DNA from: Enterobacter bugandensis
GTDB lineage: Bacteria; Pseudomonadota; Gammaproteobacteria; Enterobacterales; Enterobacteriaceae
Reading direction: 5' to 3'
DNA: 64,000 bases
Assembly: GCF_900324475.1 (NCBI RefSeq)
Contig: NZ_LT992502.1
Span: 434,001 to 498,000 of the forward strand
This document shows positions 10,431 through 22,388 of this stretch, piece after piece. The notes under the pieces are model-generated. The model saw nothing but the letters and a program-made list of their open reading frames with translations. It did not search any database and had not been told where the DNA came from. Each line of letters opens with the position of its first letter. The first letter of the stretch is position 1. A program made the translations under genes and the position numbers.

Positions 10431-11705
10431 TCACTCCTCTAACGACCGTAAATGGTCATCCTTCCTGAGCGTCATCAGCGCGAAAATACTCACCACCGCC
10501 GTTGCCATCACGTAATAGGCCGGAATGTCCAGGTTGCCCGTCTGCTTAATCAGCCCGGTAATAATTAACCCCGCACAGCCCGAAAAAATCGCGTTTGATA
10601 ACGAATAGGCCAGCCCCAGTCCCGTATAGCGCACGCGCGTCGGGAACATCTCAGACAGCATCGCCGGCCCCGGCCCTGCCAGCATCCCCACCAGACCGCC
10701 CGCAATCAGCACCACAATCGCTTTGACCGCCATCGTACTGGACTCCGCCTGCAAAATTTTCAGCAGCGGCAGGGCGAGGATCAGCAGGAGCACGGTGCCC
10801 ATAATCATCACCGTTCGCCGCCCGATCCTGTCGCTCAGCATTCCCGACGGAATGATGGTGAGCGCAAACCCAATGTTAGAAATCACCGCTATCAGCAGCG
10901 CCTGATTAAACCCGGTGTGCAGCGCCGACTGCAGATAGGTCGGCATGATCACGAGGTAGGTATACCCCGCCGCGGACCAGACCATCACGCGGCCAATGCC
11001 CATCAGGATGGTTTTGAGCGTGGCGGAAGTACTGGCCTGAGCAATGACCGCTTTTTCCTTCTGCTGCACAAAGCTCGGCGTCTCTTCCATGCTCACCCGC
11101 AGCCAAAGCGCGACCACGCCCATCGGCAGGGCAAGGAAGAATGGAATGCGCCAGCCCCAGTCGTGCAGGGCTTCAGGCGTGAGGAGGGCAGAGAGCAGCG
11201 CGACAATACCTGCGCCTGCTAGCAGCCCAAGCGCCACGGTAAAGGACTGCCACGCGCCGTACAGACCGCGCTTGCCGCGCGGGGCGAATTCCGTCATCAG
11301 TGAGACCGCACCGCCGTACTCGCCGCCCGCGAACAGGCCCTGTAGGATGCGCAGCAGCGTAACGATCAGCGGCGCAGCAATGCCGATGCTGGCGTAGACG
11401 GGCACGATGCCGATGGCCGTGGTGGCGAGCGTCATTAGCACCAGCACAATAATCAGCGTCGGTTTTCGGCCTATCCTGTCACCAATGCGGCCAAATACCA
11501 CCGCACCCAGCGGACGGAAGAAGAAGGCAATGGCAAACGAGGCCCAGGTGAGGATCAGACTGGTCAGTCCCGCCTCTCCCTCAAGCTGGAAGAAGTTCTT
11601 CGCAATCACGGTCGCCAGAAAACCGTAGACCGCAAACTCATACCACTCGATAAAGTTACCAATGGAGCCTGCAATTAATGCACGCTTGTGCGCATCCTGT
11701 TGCAT
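10431..11705 (-). CDS. MFS transporter, metabolite:H+ symporter (MHS) type
   Basis: Inner-membrane secondary transporter of about 424 aa with some 12 hydrophobic segments. The N-terminus AGSIGNFIEWYEFAVYGFLA and the loop 2-3 motif GRIGDRIGRKPT are hallmarks of the MHS branch (ProP, KgtP and ShiA relatives). GLFAGGEYGGA lies in TM4. The substrate cannot be told from sequence; organic acids or betaines are typical. I take the ATG of MQQDAHKRAL; a GTG four codons upstream is an alternative. It is divergent from aidB with about 195 bp between, and occupies the place where E. coli K-12 has yjfI-yjfM and yjfC. Confidence 0.9.
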   Translation of the reverse strand: MQQDAHKRALIAGSIGNFIEWYEFAVYGFLATVIAKNFFQLEGEAGLTSLILTWASFAIAFFFRPLGAVVFGRIGDRIGRKPTLIIVLVLMTLATTAIGIVPVYASIGIAAPLIVTLLRILQGLFAGGEYGGAVSLMTEFAPRGKRGLYGAWQSFTVALGLLAGAGIVALLSALLTPEALHDWGWRIPFFLALPMGVVALWLRVSMEETPSFVQQKEKAVIAQASTSATLKTILMGIGRVMVWSAAGYTYLVIMPTYLQSALHTGFNQALLIAVISNIGFALTIIPSGMLSDRIGRRTVMIMGTVLLLILALPLLKILQAESSTMAVKAIVVLIAGGLVGMLAGPGPAMLSEMFPTRVRYTGLGLAYSLSNAIFSGCAGLIITGLIKQTGNLDIPAYYVMATAVVSIFALMTLRKDDHLRSLEE

Positions 11706-11899
11706 AACGATTCTCACAAAGACGGGTTAAGAATAAATTATTCAACATAAGCGAAGTAATGAAATAGTTTATTCTTATGTTCTGTGAGCTATTTCACGAA
11801 TGATATCAGCGGGATCGCCATCGTGTGACCTCACTCCCATGCAGCGTTCATACGGTCTGTCCATACTTACCTTCATTGCCACTGAAGGAGGGAGACAGC

Positions 11900-13522
11900 A
11901 TGCACTGGCAGACCCATACCGTTTTTAATCAACCAGCCCCACTCTCTAACAGCAACCTTTTCCTCTCTGACTGCGCCCTGCGCGACGCGGTTGCGCGCGA
12001 GGGTGCCGAGTGGGATATGGATCTTCTTGCCAGCATCGGACAGCAGTTAGGCACGGCGGAGTCGCTGGAGCTGGGCAGGCTGGCGAACGTGAATCCGCCG
12101 GAGCTATTACGCTACGACCCCACGGGTGAGCGGCTGGATGACGTTCGCTTTCATCCGGCATGGCACCTGCTGATGCAGGGGCTCTGCGCTAACCGGGTAC
12201 ATAATCTGGCATGGGAGGAAGAGGCACGAAAAGGTTCTTTCGTCGCCAGGGCCGCGCGCTTCGTACTCCATGCTCAGGTAGAAGCGGGGACGTTATGCCC
12301 GGTGACCATGACCTTCGCCGCCACGCCGCTGTTGCAGCAGTCGCTGCCCAAACCGTTTCATGAATGGTTAACGCCGCTGATGAGCGACCGTTACGATCCC
12401 CATCTCGCGCCGGGTGGGCAAAAGCGCGGCCTGCTGATCGGCATGGGAATGACGGAAAAGCAGGGCGGCTCGGACGTGCTCAGCAACACCACCAGAGCGG
12501 AAAAATGCAGCGACGGCAGCTACCGACTGGTGGGCCACAAGTGGTTTTTCTCCGTGCCGCAGAGCGATGCGCATCTGGTGCTGGCGCAGGCGAAAGGCGG
12601 TTTGTCCTGCTTCTTTGTCCCGCGTTTCTTACCCGACGGACAGCGCAACGCCGTACGGCTGGAACGTCTGAAAGACAAGCTCGGCAACCGCTCGAACGCC
12701 AGCAGCGAGGCGGAGTTCCTCGATGCCTCCGGTTGGCTGCTGGGTGAAGAGGGAGAAGGCGTGCGGCAAATCCTGAAGATGGGCGGGCTGACGCGCTTCG
12801 ACTGTGCGCTGGGCAGCCACGGGCTAATGCGCCGGGCGCTTTCCGTGGCGCTGTACCACGCCCATCAGCGTCAGACCTTCGGCAAAAATCTTATCGATCA
12901 GCCGCTAATGCGTGAAGTGCTAAGCCGTATGGCGCTGGTGCTGGAGGGGCATACGGCGCTGTTGTTCCGTCTGGCCCGGGCGTGGGATAACCGCACCGAC
13001 CCGCAGGAGGCCGCCTGGGCGCGGCTTTTTACCCCGGCCGCAAAATTCAGCGTGTGCAAAGCGGGCATTCCGTTCGTGGCGGAGGCGATGGAGGCACTCG
13101 GCGGGGGCGGGTACTGCGAGGAGAATGAACTTCCACGCCTGTATCGCGAGATGCCGGTGAACAGCATCTGGGAAGGATCGGGCAATATCATGTGCCTGGA
13201 CGTGCTGCGGGTGCTGGCGAAGCAGCCAGGTATCCACGACCTGCTTGCCGACGAGTTTGCCCAGGTCAAAGGACAGGACAGACACTTTGACCGCAGCTGG
13301 CGGCAGCTTCAGCAAAAGCTGCGTAAACCGCAGGAGGCGCAGGGGAGGGAGATCGCTCAGCAGCTCTTTTTGCTGGGGGCCGGCAGCCAGATGCTGCGGC
13401 ACGCATCGCCGCCCGTGGCGCAGGCGTGGTGCCGCATGATGCTGGATACCCGTGGCGGTACGCTCATGAATGAGCAGGTGCAAAGCGATCTGCTGCTGCG
13501 CGCCACGGGCAGGGTTGGCTAG
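11900..13522 (+). CDS. aidB: Acyl-CoA dehydrogenase-like alkylation-response protein AidB
   Basis: Flavoprotein of the Ada adaptive response to alkylating agents. It has an acyl-CoA dehydrogenase fold and isovaleryl-CoA dehydrogenase activity in vitro, and binds DNA. It is 540 aa versus 541 in E. coli, starting at [12 protein letters not shown] with a GGAGGGAGA ribosome site; 25 upstream in-frame codons are not conserved. Recognisable blocks are [12 protein letters not shown] (flavin/substrate region), [14 protein letters not shown], and [19 protein letters not shown] with the family's catalytic-helix region. The divergent gap contains no obvious Ada box. The 3' end overlaps the convergent chemoreceptor gene by 4 bp. 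Confidence 0.96.
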   Translation: MHWQTHTVFNQPAPLSNSNLFLSDCALRDAVAREGAEWDMDLLASIGQQLGTAESLELGRLANVNPPELLRYDPTGERLDDVRFHPAWHLLMQGLCANRVHNLAWEEEARKGSFVARAARFVLHAQVEAGTLCPVTMTFAATPLLQQSLPKPFHEWLTPLMSDRYDPHLAPGGQKRGLLIGMGMTEKQGGSDVLSNTTRAEKCSDGSYRLVGHKWFFSVPQSDAHLVLAQAKGGLSCFFVPRFLPDGQRNAVRLERLKDKLGNRSNASSEAEFLDASGWLLGEEGEGVRQILKMGGLTRFDCALGSHGLMRRALSVALYHAHQRQTFGKNLIDQPLMREVLSRMALVLEGHTALLFRLARAWDNRTDPQEAAWARLFTPAAKFSVCKAGIPFVAEAMEALGGGGYCEENELPRLYREMPVNSIWEGSGNIMCLDVLRVLAKQPGIHDLLADEFAQVKGQDRHFDRSWRQLQQKLRKPQEAQGREIAQQLFLLGAGSQMLRHASPPVAQAWCRMMLDTRGGTLMNEQVQSDLLLRATGRVG

Positions 13523-15450
13523 CGTTTAAGCTGGAACAGGCTGACCAGTTGGGTAAGGTGTGACCCTTTCTCGCGCAGCGTGCGTGCGGTTTGCTCGCTG
13601 CGTGAGATGCGATCGGCATTGATATGCGACGCTTCGCCAATGTGGGTCATGGCAAGATTGACCTGGCCGATCCCCGCGGACTGCTCGCGTGACGCGTGGT
13701 TAATCTCCGTGACCAGCTGGCTGATGTTGTCGATATGAACGATGATGGAATCCATCGCCAGACGCGTCTGTTCAGACAGCGCGTGGCCTTCGCCCACTTT
13801 TCGCAGGGTATCGCCAATCAGATGTTCAATCTCCTTCACCGCGTTGGCGCTTCGACCTGCCAGGGCGCGAACTTCCTGCGCGACCACGGCAAATCCTTTT
13901 CCATGCTCGCCTGCGCGTGCCGCTTCTACCGCCGCATTCAGCGCCAGAATATTAGTCTGGAACGCGATGGACTCGATCACGCGGGTGATGTCTTCGATAC
14001 GTTTTGACGCTTCGCGAATATCGTCCATGGTGGCAACCGCATGGGTCACCGTTTCACCACCCTGATGAACCGCGCGCGAGGTTTCACCTACCAGCTGCTG
14101 CGTTTGCTCCATGTTGGCGGCATTTTGCTGCACGGTCGCGGCCAGTTGCTCCATGCTGGCGGAGGTCTCTTCAACGCTGCTGGCCTGCTTGTTGATCTGC
14201 TCGGAGATGTCTCCGGTATCGGAGGCCAGCGCATTGGTGCCCAGATGGATCTCGCCCGCGGCCTCGCGGACCTGCAGGACAATTTTTTGTAGCCCATCAC
14301 CGATACCGTTAATGGCTTCAACCAGCTGGCCAACCTCATCCTGGCGGGTCACGGGCAGGCTGGAGCGTAAATCGCCCGCGGCATACTGGCGGGCAAGGTC
14401 AATCACGTTACGCAGCGGACGGGTCAGCATCCGGCGAATAAGCACCACAAACAGGCCCGCGAAGAGGACAGACAACGCTACGCCGGCCAGCAGGAAACGG
14501 TCGCGCATAGCGTTAACGCTTGAGAGCAGGACTGATTTATCCACTTCACCGACGATGGTCCAGTTCCAGCCGGGCAGCGGCGTATAGGCCATTTTCAGCG
14601 TGCGACCGTCGTCGCTTACGCGTTCCAGCGAGCCTGAGGAATCGCTCAACAGCTGCTGTTGGGTGGCGCTATCCCACTTCGGCAGTTTTCCCTCTTCGCT
14701 GGCGTGGAACAGATACTGACCGCGCGTTTTGCCGTTGCTGCGGTCCAGCACGAAGAAGTGCCCGCTCTCGCCCAGGCGGCGGTTGAGGATTTTCTCGCGC
14801 ATGACATTCCAGGAGTGAGTGATATCCACCCCAACGAAGATGATCCCGATAACCTGACCTTCACTGTTCTTCACGGGCTGGTACTGGGTTATGTAGCGCT
14901 TGCCAAACAGGAGCGCCAGGCCGCGGTACACCTCGCCTTTCGTGACGGAGGCAAACGCCGGGCTGCTCGTGTCCAGAACCGTCCCCATAGCGCGATCGCC
15001 ATTCTCTTTGCGCAGGGAGGTGGCAACGCGAATGAAGTCGTTACCGCTGCGAACAAACAGCGTTGAGATCGCTCCCGTACGGCTCAGAAAATCATCAGAA
15101 AACGTTGTATTTTCATGGAGTTCAGCGTCGCCACCTTTCAGCAGGGGAACGGCGAGCCCGTTTATGGTCCGGGTCTGCTGAGTATCGACGCTAAACGGCT
15201 GGGGCAGAAATGTCGTAAACAGTCTGGTGTAGCTTTCGACTTCTTCGCTCAGGCTGGTATTAAACATCTGCACCATGTCGACCATACCGGTGGACTGATT
15301 ATGCAGATCTTCTACCGCGAGGGCTTCAAGCTGCTGGCTGGCTTTTTGGCTGAGCAGGAAAGTGAAAAGCAGAAACAGCGTGGCGACACTGACGCCCGTC
15401 AGCAGCGACAGCTTTGTTCCAAGGCCCGCACGGCGGAAAACATTGATCAT
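13519..15450 (-). CDS. Methyl-accepting chemotaxis protein with Cache-type sensor
   Basis: Transmembrane chemoreceptor of 643 aa. An N-terminal TM (about residues 12-31) is followed by a large periplasmic region (about 32-310) of the Cache type. The tract [13 protein letters not shown] and the closing [17 protein letters not shown] are typical of Cache_3/Cache_2 fusion sensors. Then come a second TM (about 316-337), a HAMP domain ([21 protein letters not shown]) and a signalling domain with the hairpin tip [20 protein letters not shown]. It lacks the C-terminal NWETF CheR/CheB tether. The ligand is unknown. It is absent from this site in E. coli. An ATG start is chosen. Confidence 0.93.
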   Translation of the reverse strand: MINVFRRAGLGTKLSLLTGVSVATLFLLFTFLLSQKASQQLEALAVEDLHNQSTGMVDMVQMFNTSLSEEVESYTRLFTTFLPQPFSVDTQQTRTINGLAVPLLKGGDAELHENTTFSDDFLSRTGAISTLFVRSGNDFIRVATSLRKENGDRAMGTVLDTSSPAFASVTKGEVYRGLALLFGKRYITQYQPVKNSEGQVIGIIFVGVDITHSWNVMREKILNRRLGESGHFFVLDRSNGKTRGQYLFHASEEGKLPKWDSATQQQLLSDSSGSLERVSDDGRTLKMAYTPLPGWNWTIVGEVDKSVLLSSVNAMRDRFLLAGVALSVLFAGLFVVLIRRMLTRPLRNVIDLARQYAAGDLRSSLPVTRQDEVGQLVEAINGIGDGLQKIVLQVREAAGEIHLGTNALASDTGDISEQINKQASSVEETSASMEQLAATVQQNAANMEQTQQLVGETSRAVHQGGETVTHAVATMDDIREASKRIEDITRVIESIAFQTNILALNAAVEAARAGEHGKGFAVVAQEVRALAGRSANAVKEIEHLIGDTLRKVGEGHALSEQTRLAMDSIIVHIDNISQLVTEINHASREQSAGIGQVNLAMTHIGEASHINADRISRSEQTARTLREKGSHLTQLVSLFQLKR

Positions 15451-15582
15451 AAATTGCTCATCATTGAAAAGGTATGGTTCTTCAACGGCAGAGCGGAGAT
15501 TACGTTTACTGAATTAATGTAACAAAATGTTATTTTATTGTTTTAGAGTGGTTTTAAATTAGATAAAAAATTTGCAAAAACG

Positions 15583-15609
15583 AAAAGCCACTAAAAATAA
15601 GTGGCTTTT
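15583..15609. terminator. Bidirectional hairpin between yjfN and the chemoreceptor
   Basis: AAAAGCCAC/GTGGCTTTT arms with A- and T-rich flanks. It probably terminates yjfN on the minus strand. Confidence 0.75.
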
Positions 15610-15621
15610 ATCAGGAAGGAT

Positions 15622-15897
15622 TTATACATAGAGAATGGCCTGTACCCGCCACTGGTCGATATGGTTATCTTCCTGCATCTGGATGATGCGATACCATGAC
15701 GCGCCCTGTTCATCGGCCTTTAATGCCACGATACGTTCAACGTCTTGCGGGCTCCCCGGAATGTTATTGACGGAGATCTGGCCTATTTCATTCAGACCTG
15801 TTACGCAATCCGCACTGGCGAATTCTGCTGACTGCGCGGTGGTGCTCACCAGGCCTGCAGAGAGCAACAGAGAGGTCAAAGCAAGAGTTCGTTTCAT
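15622..15897 (-). CDS. yjfN: Periplasmic protein YjfN (DUF1471/YhcN family)
   Basis: A 91-aa precursor starting at MKRTLALTSLLLSAGL, a signal peptide ending near residue 23 (TTAQSAEF). I start here because of the GGAG site 7 bp upstream; an in-frame extension of 21 codons is not conserved. The mature part is a small YhcN/BhsA-like alpha-beta domain (SADCVTGLNEIGQISVNN) nearly identical to E. coli YjfN, which has been described as an activator of the periplasmic protease DegP. It is followed on the same strand by a hairpin terminator. bsmA lies just upstream. Confidence 0.93.
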   Translation of the reverse strand: MKRTLALTSLLLSAGLVSTTAQSAEFASADCVTGLNEIGQISVNNIPGSPQDVERIVALKADEQGASWYRIIQMQEDNHIDQWRVQAILYV

Positions 15898-16045
15898 CGT
15901 CAGCTCCATTTCACATATTTCCGGTATCCGCCGGGCAATCCTTCGCGAATAAACTCCCATTCCTTGTCGCTGGCATGGAGTTTATTGTGGACAGGAAAAT
16001 GTCTATGGACGCAAAGCAGTGTAAATGTCGTTCAAAGGTAAACCA

Positions 16046-16375
16046 TTATTTCCGGTACAAAATGGCTTGTGAATACCACTGTCCCGTTATGATGGTTTCG
16101 TCGATCATAATAATGACGTAATAATCTGCTTTGGCAGCGACGGCTTGTGCCTTTATTGCGTCTTCTGCGTCATCCGGCGAACCGCGAACGAGCGCGGAGA
16201 CGGTGCCCATTCGCTGTAATCCTTCCGTCTGATTACGACGAATCTCCTGCGGATGATCGGCAACCGGGGGAGCGGGTTGCGGTGTACCCTGCAGTGCGCT
16301 ACAGCCGCTGAGCAGAAACACCAGCAATAAAGCAGCAAACCTGTGCATAACCATATCTCGTTTCCTGTTAGCCAT
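16046..16375 (-). CDS. bsmA: Biofilm/stress lipoprotein BsmA (YjfO)
   Basis: A 109-aa lipoprotein precursor with a signal sequence and lipobox LLSGC, the lipidated Cys being residue 25, followed by a Pro-rich linker (TPQPAPPV). The C-terminal DUF1471-type domain is the same fold class as YjfN. E. coli BsmA influences biofilm development and survival in peroxide and acid stress. The second residue is Ala, so outer-membrane sorting is expected. It lies in the same orientation as yjfN, 148 bp upstream, and diverges from yjfP. Confidence 0.94.
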   Translation of the reverse strand: MANRKRDMVMHRFAALLLVFLLSGCSALQGTPQPAPPVADHPQEIRRNQTEGLQRMGTVSALVRGSPDDAEDAIKAQAVAAKADYYVIIMIDETIITGQWYSQAILYRK

Positions 16376-16512
16376 AGTGTAGTTGTCTGCGAATTTAGTT
16401 TTGGGGGAATGTTCCCGAAGTGTTATCTGGGACGTAATTTTCGAATGAAAATAGCGTCAAACCGTAATCCAGTTCTCAACATTATGAATCATTCATTCGT
16501 ACAGGGTCGACA

Positions 16513-17235
16513 ATGATTGAAATTGAAATACGCCATCTCGGCGACCATGAAATTTTACACGCTGTGCCGGCAGGGAAACGTGATAAATCGCTGCCTGTTG
16601 TGGTTTTTTATCATGGGTTTACCTCATCGAAACTGGTTTACAGTTATTTTGCAGTGGCGCTGGCTCAGGCAGGTTTTCGCGTGGTAATGCCGGATGCGCC
16701 TGACCACGGCGCGCGCTTTACGGGCAATGAGCGGGCGCGACTGGGGCAGTTCTGGCACATTCTGCACGGCAGCCTGACCGAGTTTGCCGGGCTGCGCGAT
16801 GCGCTTTATGAGGCTGGGCTGGTGGCCGATAATCGGCTGGCGGTGGCCGGGGCGTCCATGGGTGGCATGACGGCGCTGGGGATTATGACGCATCATCCTG
16901 ACGTGCGGTCTGTTGCCTGTCTGATGGGCTCGGGCTATTTTACCTCGCTGGCGAAGACGCTTTTCCCCCCTCAGGATTTAACGGAAATTACGCCGATGCT
17001 GGCAGAGTGGGAAGTGACCCGGGCATTGCCGCGCCTGGCCGATCGCCCGCTGCTGCTATGGCACGGTGACGCGGACGATGTTGTCCCGCCCGATGGAACC
17101 TTCCGCCTGCAGCAGGCGTTAAAGAATGAAGGACTGGACGCTAATCTGACCTGTTTGTGGGAAACAGGCGTCCGCCACCGCATCACGCCAGCGGCGCTGG
17201 ACGCCACGGTGGCGTTTTTCCGCAAGCATCTTTAA
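16513..17235 (+). CDS. yjfP: Carboxylesterase YjfP (alpha/beta hydrolase)
   Basis: Cytosolic alpha/beta-hydrolase of 240 aa, an esterase acting on short acyl esters in E. coli. The nucleophile elbow is GASMGG with S115. The oxyanion-region motif FYHGFTSSK is at about residues 32-40. The Asp and His of the triad are likely in [13 protein letters not shown] and near [10 protein letters not shown]. It starts at ATG after a weak site and ends overlapping the convergent ulaR by 4 bp. It is next to the ula regulon in E. coli as well, but no ascorbate role is known. Confidence 0.94.
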   Translation: MIEIEIRHLGDHEILHAVPAGKRDKSLPVVVFYHGFTSSKLVYSYFAVALAQAGFRVVMPDAPDHGARFTGNERARLGQFWHILHGSLTEFAGLRDALYEAGLVADNRLAVAGASMGGMTALGIMTHHPDVRSVACLMGSGYFTSLAKTLFPPQDLTEITPMLAEWEVTRALPRLADRPLLLWHGDADDVVPPDGTFRLQQALKNEGLDANLTCLWETGVRHRITPAALDATVAFFRKHL

Positions 17236-17987
17236 ACGCGCAGGACTTTCACCCCTTGATCTTCCAGCTTCTGGAGGATCTCGGGATTCGCCCCTTTGCC
17301 GGTGATCACCATGTCGATCTGTTCTGCGCGGCTGAACAGCATGCCTGCGCGTTCACCGACTTTGCTGCTGTCGACCAGCACAACGAGCTTGCCCACCACG
17401 TTGAGCATGTTTTGTTCCGCCATCGCGGTCAGCATATCGGTTTTATACAGGCCGTCAGCGGTCAGGCCTTTGCCGCTGGTAAACATCCAGTGCCCGGCGT
17501 AGAGACTGTTTTCGCTGTCCTGCGGGCTGAGCGTGATGGACTGGCTTTTGTTGTACTGGCCGCCCATGATCACCACGCTCTCATGTTCCTGATCGATCAG
17601 GTAGTTAGCCAGCGGCAAATAGTTGGTAATGATTTGCACCGGCTTGCCGCACATTTCACGGCCCAGCAAAAACGCCGTGGAGCCGCAGTTGATGACGACG
17701 CTCTCACCGGGGTTCACCAGCTGTGATGCCGCTCTGGCAATCCGTACTTTTTCATCGTGATTCTGCGCCTGATGAATATTCATCGGCGACCAGCGTGGAC
17801 GCTGCTGGCTGATGGCTTCTGCGCCGTTGCGGACTTTTTTCAGCTTGCCGCTCTCATCCAGCTTGTTGATGTCTCGCCGCGCGGTGGCGGGGGAGATCCC
17901 TAAACGTTCGATCACTTTCTCGACGGTGATAAACCCTGTTTGCGCCAGGAGTTCCAGTAAAATTTGATGCCGTTGCGCTTCCGTCAT
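17232..17987 (-). CDS. ulaR: L-ascorbate utilisation repressor UlaR
   Basis: DeoR-family repressor of the ula regulon that releases DNA on binding L-ascorbate-6-phosphate. It is 251 aa as in E. coli. The N-terminal helix-turn-helix (about residues 19-43, [21 protein letters not shown]) is followed by the DeoR C-terminal sugar-phosphate-sensing domain ([15 protein letters not shown]). Its probable operators are the TGATT-type repeats in the ulaG-ulaA intergenic region (19201-19218, 19415-19455). It is transcribed in the same direction as ulaG, 110 bp downstream of it. Confidence 0.97.
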   Translation of the reverse strand: MTEAQRHQILLELLAQTGFITVEKVIERLGISPATARRDINKLDESGKLKKVRNGAEAISQQRPRWSPMNIHQAQNHDEKVRIARAASQLVNPGESVVINCGSTAFLLGREMCGKPVQIITNYLPLANYLIDQEHESVVIMGGQYNKSQSITLSPQDSENSLYAGHWMFTSGKGLTADGLYKTDMLTAMAEQNMLNVVGKLVVLVDSSKVGERAGMLFSRAEQIDMVITGKGANPEILQKLEDQGVKVLRV

Positions 17988-18060
17988 GAGCTATTCCGAT
18001 AAGAATTGATTTGAAAAGATGATATTTGAAATAGCGTGAAATTACTAAAATAAATATGAA

Positions 18061-18085
18061 ATCGCCAGACACAGGGTCTGGCGAT
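18061..18085 (-). terminator. Intrinsic terminator after ulaG
   Basis: A perfect 10-bp stem (ATCGCCAGAC/GTCTGGCGAT) around a 5-nt loop, with a T-rich run on the minus strand. It separates ulaG from ulaR. Confidence 0.85.
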
Positions 18086-18097
18086 GTGGCCTCACAA

Positions 18098-19162
18098 TCA
18101 GAGGAAGGATTTGAACGGGAGATCTGGCTCAATGGTGAAGCAATCATCGAAGCCGCGCGGGTAGTGATACTCAAGATTGTCTTTGTCCAGCGGCCAGGTG
18201 AACTTGCCGCCTACCTGCCAGATAAAGGGCTTGAAGCCGTACTTCAGGCGGTCTTTTTTCATCTCCCACAGCACGCGGATCTCTTGCGGATCGGCCTGGA
18301 AGTTTGACCAGATATCGTGGTGGAACGGTATCACTACTTTGGTGTTGAGCGCTTCCGCCATGCGCAGCATATCGGCGCTGGTCATTTTGTCCGTAATACC
18401 GCGCGGGTTTTCCCCGTACGAGCCCAGCGCCACGTCAATCTGATGTTCGTTGCCGTGCTTCGCGTAATAGTTGGAGTAGTGGGAATCACCGCTGTGATAC
18501 AGGGAGCCGCCCGGCGTCTTGAACAGGTAATTCACCGCACGCTCGTCCATGCCGTCTGGCAGTACCCCAGCAGCCTTCTGGTCGGCCGGCAGGGTAATCA
18601 GCGCGGTACGGTCAAAGGCATCCAGCGCGTGGATTTCAATGTCTTTAATTTTCACCACGTCGCCAGGTTTCATCACGATGCAGCGCTCTTTCGGCACGCC
18701 CCAGCCAATCCAGAGATCTACGCAGGTTTGCGGCCCGATAAACGGTACGTCGTCCGCGCAGTTTTGCATCACCGCTGCCGCCACGTTCACGTCGATATGG
18801 TCGTTGTGATCGTGAGTAGAAAGCACGGCATCGATCTGGCGAATGGCAAAAGGATCAAGCACAAACGGCGTGGTGCGCAGGTTCGGCTGGAGCTTTTCCA
18901 CGCCGGCCATACGCTGCATCTGGTGGCCTTTTTTCATCAGCGGGTTACCGTGGCTCTGTTTGCCGGTGCCGCACCAGAAATCGACGCAGATATTGGCGCC
19001 GCCTTCAGATTTCAGCCAGATACCGGTGCAGCCCAGCCACCACATTGCAAACGTGCCAGGAGCAACCTGTTCCTGCTCGATCTCTTCGTTCAGCCAGCTA
19101 CCCCACTCCGGAAAGGTGCTCAGAATCCATGATTCACGGGTAATGGTTTTCACTTTACTCAT
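18098..19162 (-). CDS. ulaG: L-ascorbate-6-phosphate lactonase UlaG
   Basis: Metallo-beta-lactamase-fold, Mn-dependent lactonase that opens L-ascorbate-6-P to 3-keto-L-gulonate-6-P in the cytosol, the first step after PTS uptake. It is 354 aa, identical in length to E. coli. The metal motif is [10 protein letters not shown], and further ligands are in [12 protein letters not shown] and PFHHDIW. I start at [12 protein letters not shown] with CAGGAG 8 bp upstream, rejecting 8 extra codons. It is divergent from ulaABCDEF across 358 bp that contain the shared operators. Confidence 0.98.
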   Translation of the reverse strand: MSKVKTITRESWILSTFPEWGSWLNEEIEQEQVAPGTFAMWWLGCTGIWLKSEGGANICVDFWCGTGKQSHGNPLMKKGHQMQRMAGVEKLQPNLRTTPFVLDPFAIRQIDAVLSTHDHNDHIDVNVAAAVMQNCADDVPFIGPQTCVDLWIGWGVPKERCIVMKPGDVVKIKDIEIHALDAFDRTALITLPADQKAAGVLPDGMDERAVNYLFKTPGGSLYHSGDSHYSNYYAKHGNEHQIDVALGSYGENPRGITDKMTSADMLRMAEALNTKVVIPFHHDIWSNFQADPQEIRVLWEMKKDRLKYGFKPFIWQVGGKFTWPLDKDNLEYHYPRGFDDCFTIEPDLPFKSFL

Positions 19163-19200
19163 CGTTTTGACTCCTGGTTTAATCAAAAGTAGTCACATTG

Positions 19201-19218
19201 TGATTCGTTATGATTAAT
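19201..19218. promoter_or_regulatory. Putative UlaR operator on the ulaG side
   Basis: TGATTCGTTATGATTAAT shares the pattern TGATT-N2-TT-N-TGATTAAT with 19443-19460 near ulaA. It lies 39 bp before the ulaG start, a position suited to repression. Confidence 0.55.
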
Positions 19219-19414
19219 GCTGGCACTATTTGACGTGCTTTGCAATGGTCAAAATGCGGAATTTTATCTGCGCGACTTCACGGACTCTCCACTCTTTACT
19301 TGTTAGATTATCCTGCATTAAACATTAATTTGATGAATTATAAGGATTAATTTATTTTTGTGGTGCGGTAGTGAAAATCATTACTAACAGCATGGAAATA
19401 AATTGCGTGATGCG

Positions 19415-20921
<1,507 letters not shown>

Positions 20922-20933
20922 GGAGTTTCGATT

Positions 20934-21239
20934 ATGACCGTACGTATCCTGGCTGTGTGTGGCAATGGGCAAGGTAGCTCCATGATCATGAAGATGAAAG
21001 TGGACCAGTTTTTGACCCAGTCAAACATCGACCACACGGTGAACAGCTGCGCAGTGGGTGAATACAAAAGTGAACTGAACGGCGCGGACATCATCATCGC
21101 TTCAACTCATATTGCCGGTGAGATTAGCGTGTCGGGCAACAAATATGTGGTAGGCGTGCGCAACATGCTCTCGCCTGCGGATTTCGGGCCAAAACTGCTG
21201 GAAGTGATCAAAGAGCACTTCCCACAAGACGTGAAGTAA
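20934..21239 (+). CDS. ulaB: L-ascorbate PTS subunit IIB UlaB
   Basis: Cytosolic phospho-carrier that transfers phosphate from UlaC to incoming ascorbate. It is 101 aa. The phosphocysteine loop [10 protein letters not shown] near the N-terminus gives C9 as the phosphorylation site, and the fold is that of lactose/cellobiose-type EIIB. An AAGGAG site precedes the ATG. It sits between ulaA and ulaC with short gaps, as expected for stoichiometric expression. Confidence 0.98.
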   Translation: MTVRILAVCGNGQGSSMIMKMKVDQFLTQSNIDHTVNSCAVGEYKSELNGADIIIASTHIAGEISVSGNKYVVGVRNMLSPADFGPKLLEVIKEHFPQDVK

Positions 21240-21248
21240 GGACGCCAC

Positions 21249-21716
21249 ATGAAACTACGTGATTCGCTGGCAGAGAATAACGCCATCCTTTTACAGGCCG
21301 ACGCCAGCACCTGGCAGGAAGCGGTGAAGCTGAGTGTGGATCTGCTGGTTAAAGCGGACGTTGTCGAGCCGCGCTATTACCAGGCCATTCTGGATGGCGT
21401 GGCGCAGCACGGCCCCTATTTCGTGATTGCGCCGGGCCTGGCCATGCCGCACGGCCGCCCGGAAGAGGGCGTCAAGAAAACCGGTTTTGCGCTGGTGACC
21501 CTGAAAACGCCGCTGGTGTTCAACCACGAAGATAACGACCCGGTCGACATTCTCATCACCATGGCGGCCGTTGATGCCAACACCCACCAGGAGGTGGGCA
21601 TCATGCAGATCGTCAACCTGTTTGATGACGAAGCCAATTTTGACCGTTTACGCGCCTGCCGCACCGCGCAGGAAGTGCTGGATTTAATTGATAACGCCAC
21701 TGCGGCGGCCGTTTAA
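21249..21716 (+). CDS. ulaC: L-ascorbate PTS subunit IIA UlaC
   Basis: EIIA of the mannitol/fructose type that accepts phosphate from HPr and passes it to UlaB C9. It is 155 aa against 154 in E. coli. The phosphorylated histidine is H68 in [14 protein letters not shown]. It is cytosolic. It starts 9 bp after ulaB and ends 12 bp before ulaD. Confidence 0.98.
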   Translation: MKLRDSLAENNAILLQADASTWQEAVKLSVDLLVKADVVEPRYYQAILDGVAQHGPYFVIAPGLAMPHGRPEEGVKKTGFALVTLKTPLVFNHEDNDPVDILITMAAVDANTHQEVGIMQIVNLFDDEANFDRLRACRTAQEVLDLIDNATAAAV

Positions 21717-21728
21717 GAGGAATTGAAC

Positions 21729-22379
21729 ATGTCATTACCAATGTTGCAAGTTGCGCTGGATAACCAGACGCTGTCTCACGCTTACGAAACCACCCGCCTG
21801 ATTGCGGAAGAGGTGGATATCATCGAAGTGGGGACCATTCTGTGCGTGGGCGAAGGCGTGCGCGCCGTTCGTGACCTGAAAGCGCTCTATCCGCACAAAA
21901 TCGTGCTGGCGGATGCCAAGATTGCTGACGCAGGCAAAATCCTTTCCCGCATGTGCTTTGAAGCCAACGCCGACTGGGTCACCGTGATCTGCTGTGCGGA
22001 TATCAACACCGCCAAAGGCGCGCTGGACGTGGCAAAAGAGTTTAACGGCGACGTGCAGATTGAACTGACCGGCTTCTGGACCTGGGAGCAGGCGCAGGAG
22101 TGGCGCGATGCGGGCATCCAGCAGGTGGTGTATCACCGCAGCCGCGATGCGCAAGCCGCAGGCGTGGCGTGGGGCGAAGCGGATATCAGCGCGATTAAGC
22201 GTCTGGCGGATATGGGCTTCAAAGTCACCGTCACCGGTGGCCTGGCGCTGGAAGATCTGCCGCTGTTCCAGGGCATCCCTATTCACGTCTTTATCGCTGG
22301 CCGCAGCATTCGCGACGCGGCATCTCCGGTGGAAGCGGCGCGTCAGTTCAAACGCTCAATCGCTCAGCTTTGGGGTTAA
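21729..22379 (+). CDS. ulaD: 3-keto-L-gulonate-6-phosphate decarboxylase UlaD
   Basis: Orotidine-phosphate-decarboxylase-superfamily TIM barrel that converts 3-keto-L-gulonate-6-P to L-xylulose-5-P with Mg2+. It is 216 aa. Conserved residues lie in VALDNQ (D11), [10 protein letters not shown] (E33), [10 protein letters not shown] (D62/K64) and the phosphate-binding VTGGLAL and FIAGRSI loops. I start at ATG 21729, with AAGAGG upstream; a TTG two codons earlier is less likely. It acts between UlaG and UlaE. Confidence 0.98.
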   Translation: MSLPMLQVALDNQTLSHAYETTRLIAEEVDIIEVGTILCVGEGVRAVRDLKALYPHKIVLADAKIADAGKILSRMCFEANADWVTVICCADINTAKGALDVAKEFNGDVQIELTGFWTWEQAQEWRDAGIQQVVYHRSRDAQAAGVAWGEADISAIKRLADMGFKVTVTGGLALEDLPLFQGIPIHVFIAGRSIRDAASPVEAARQFKRSIAQLWG

Positions 22380-22388
22380 GGAGCGGGT

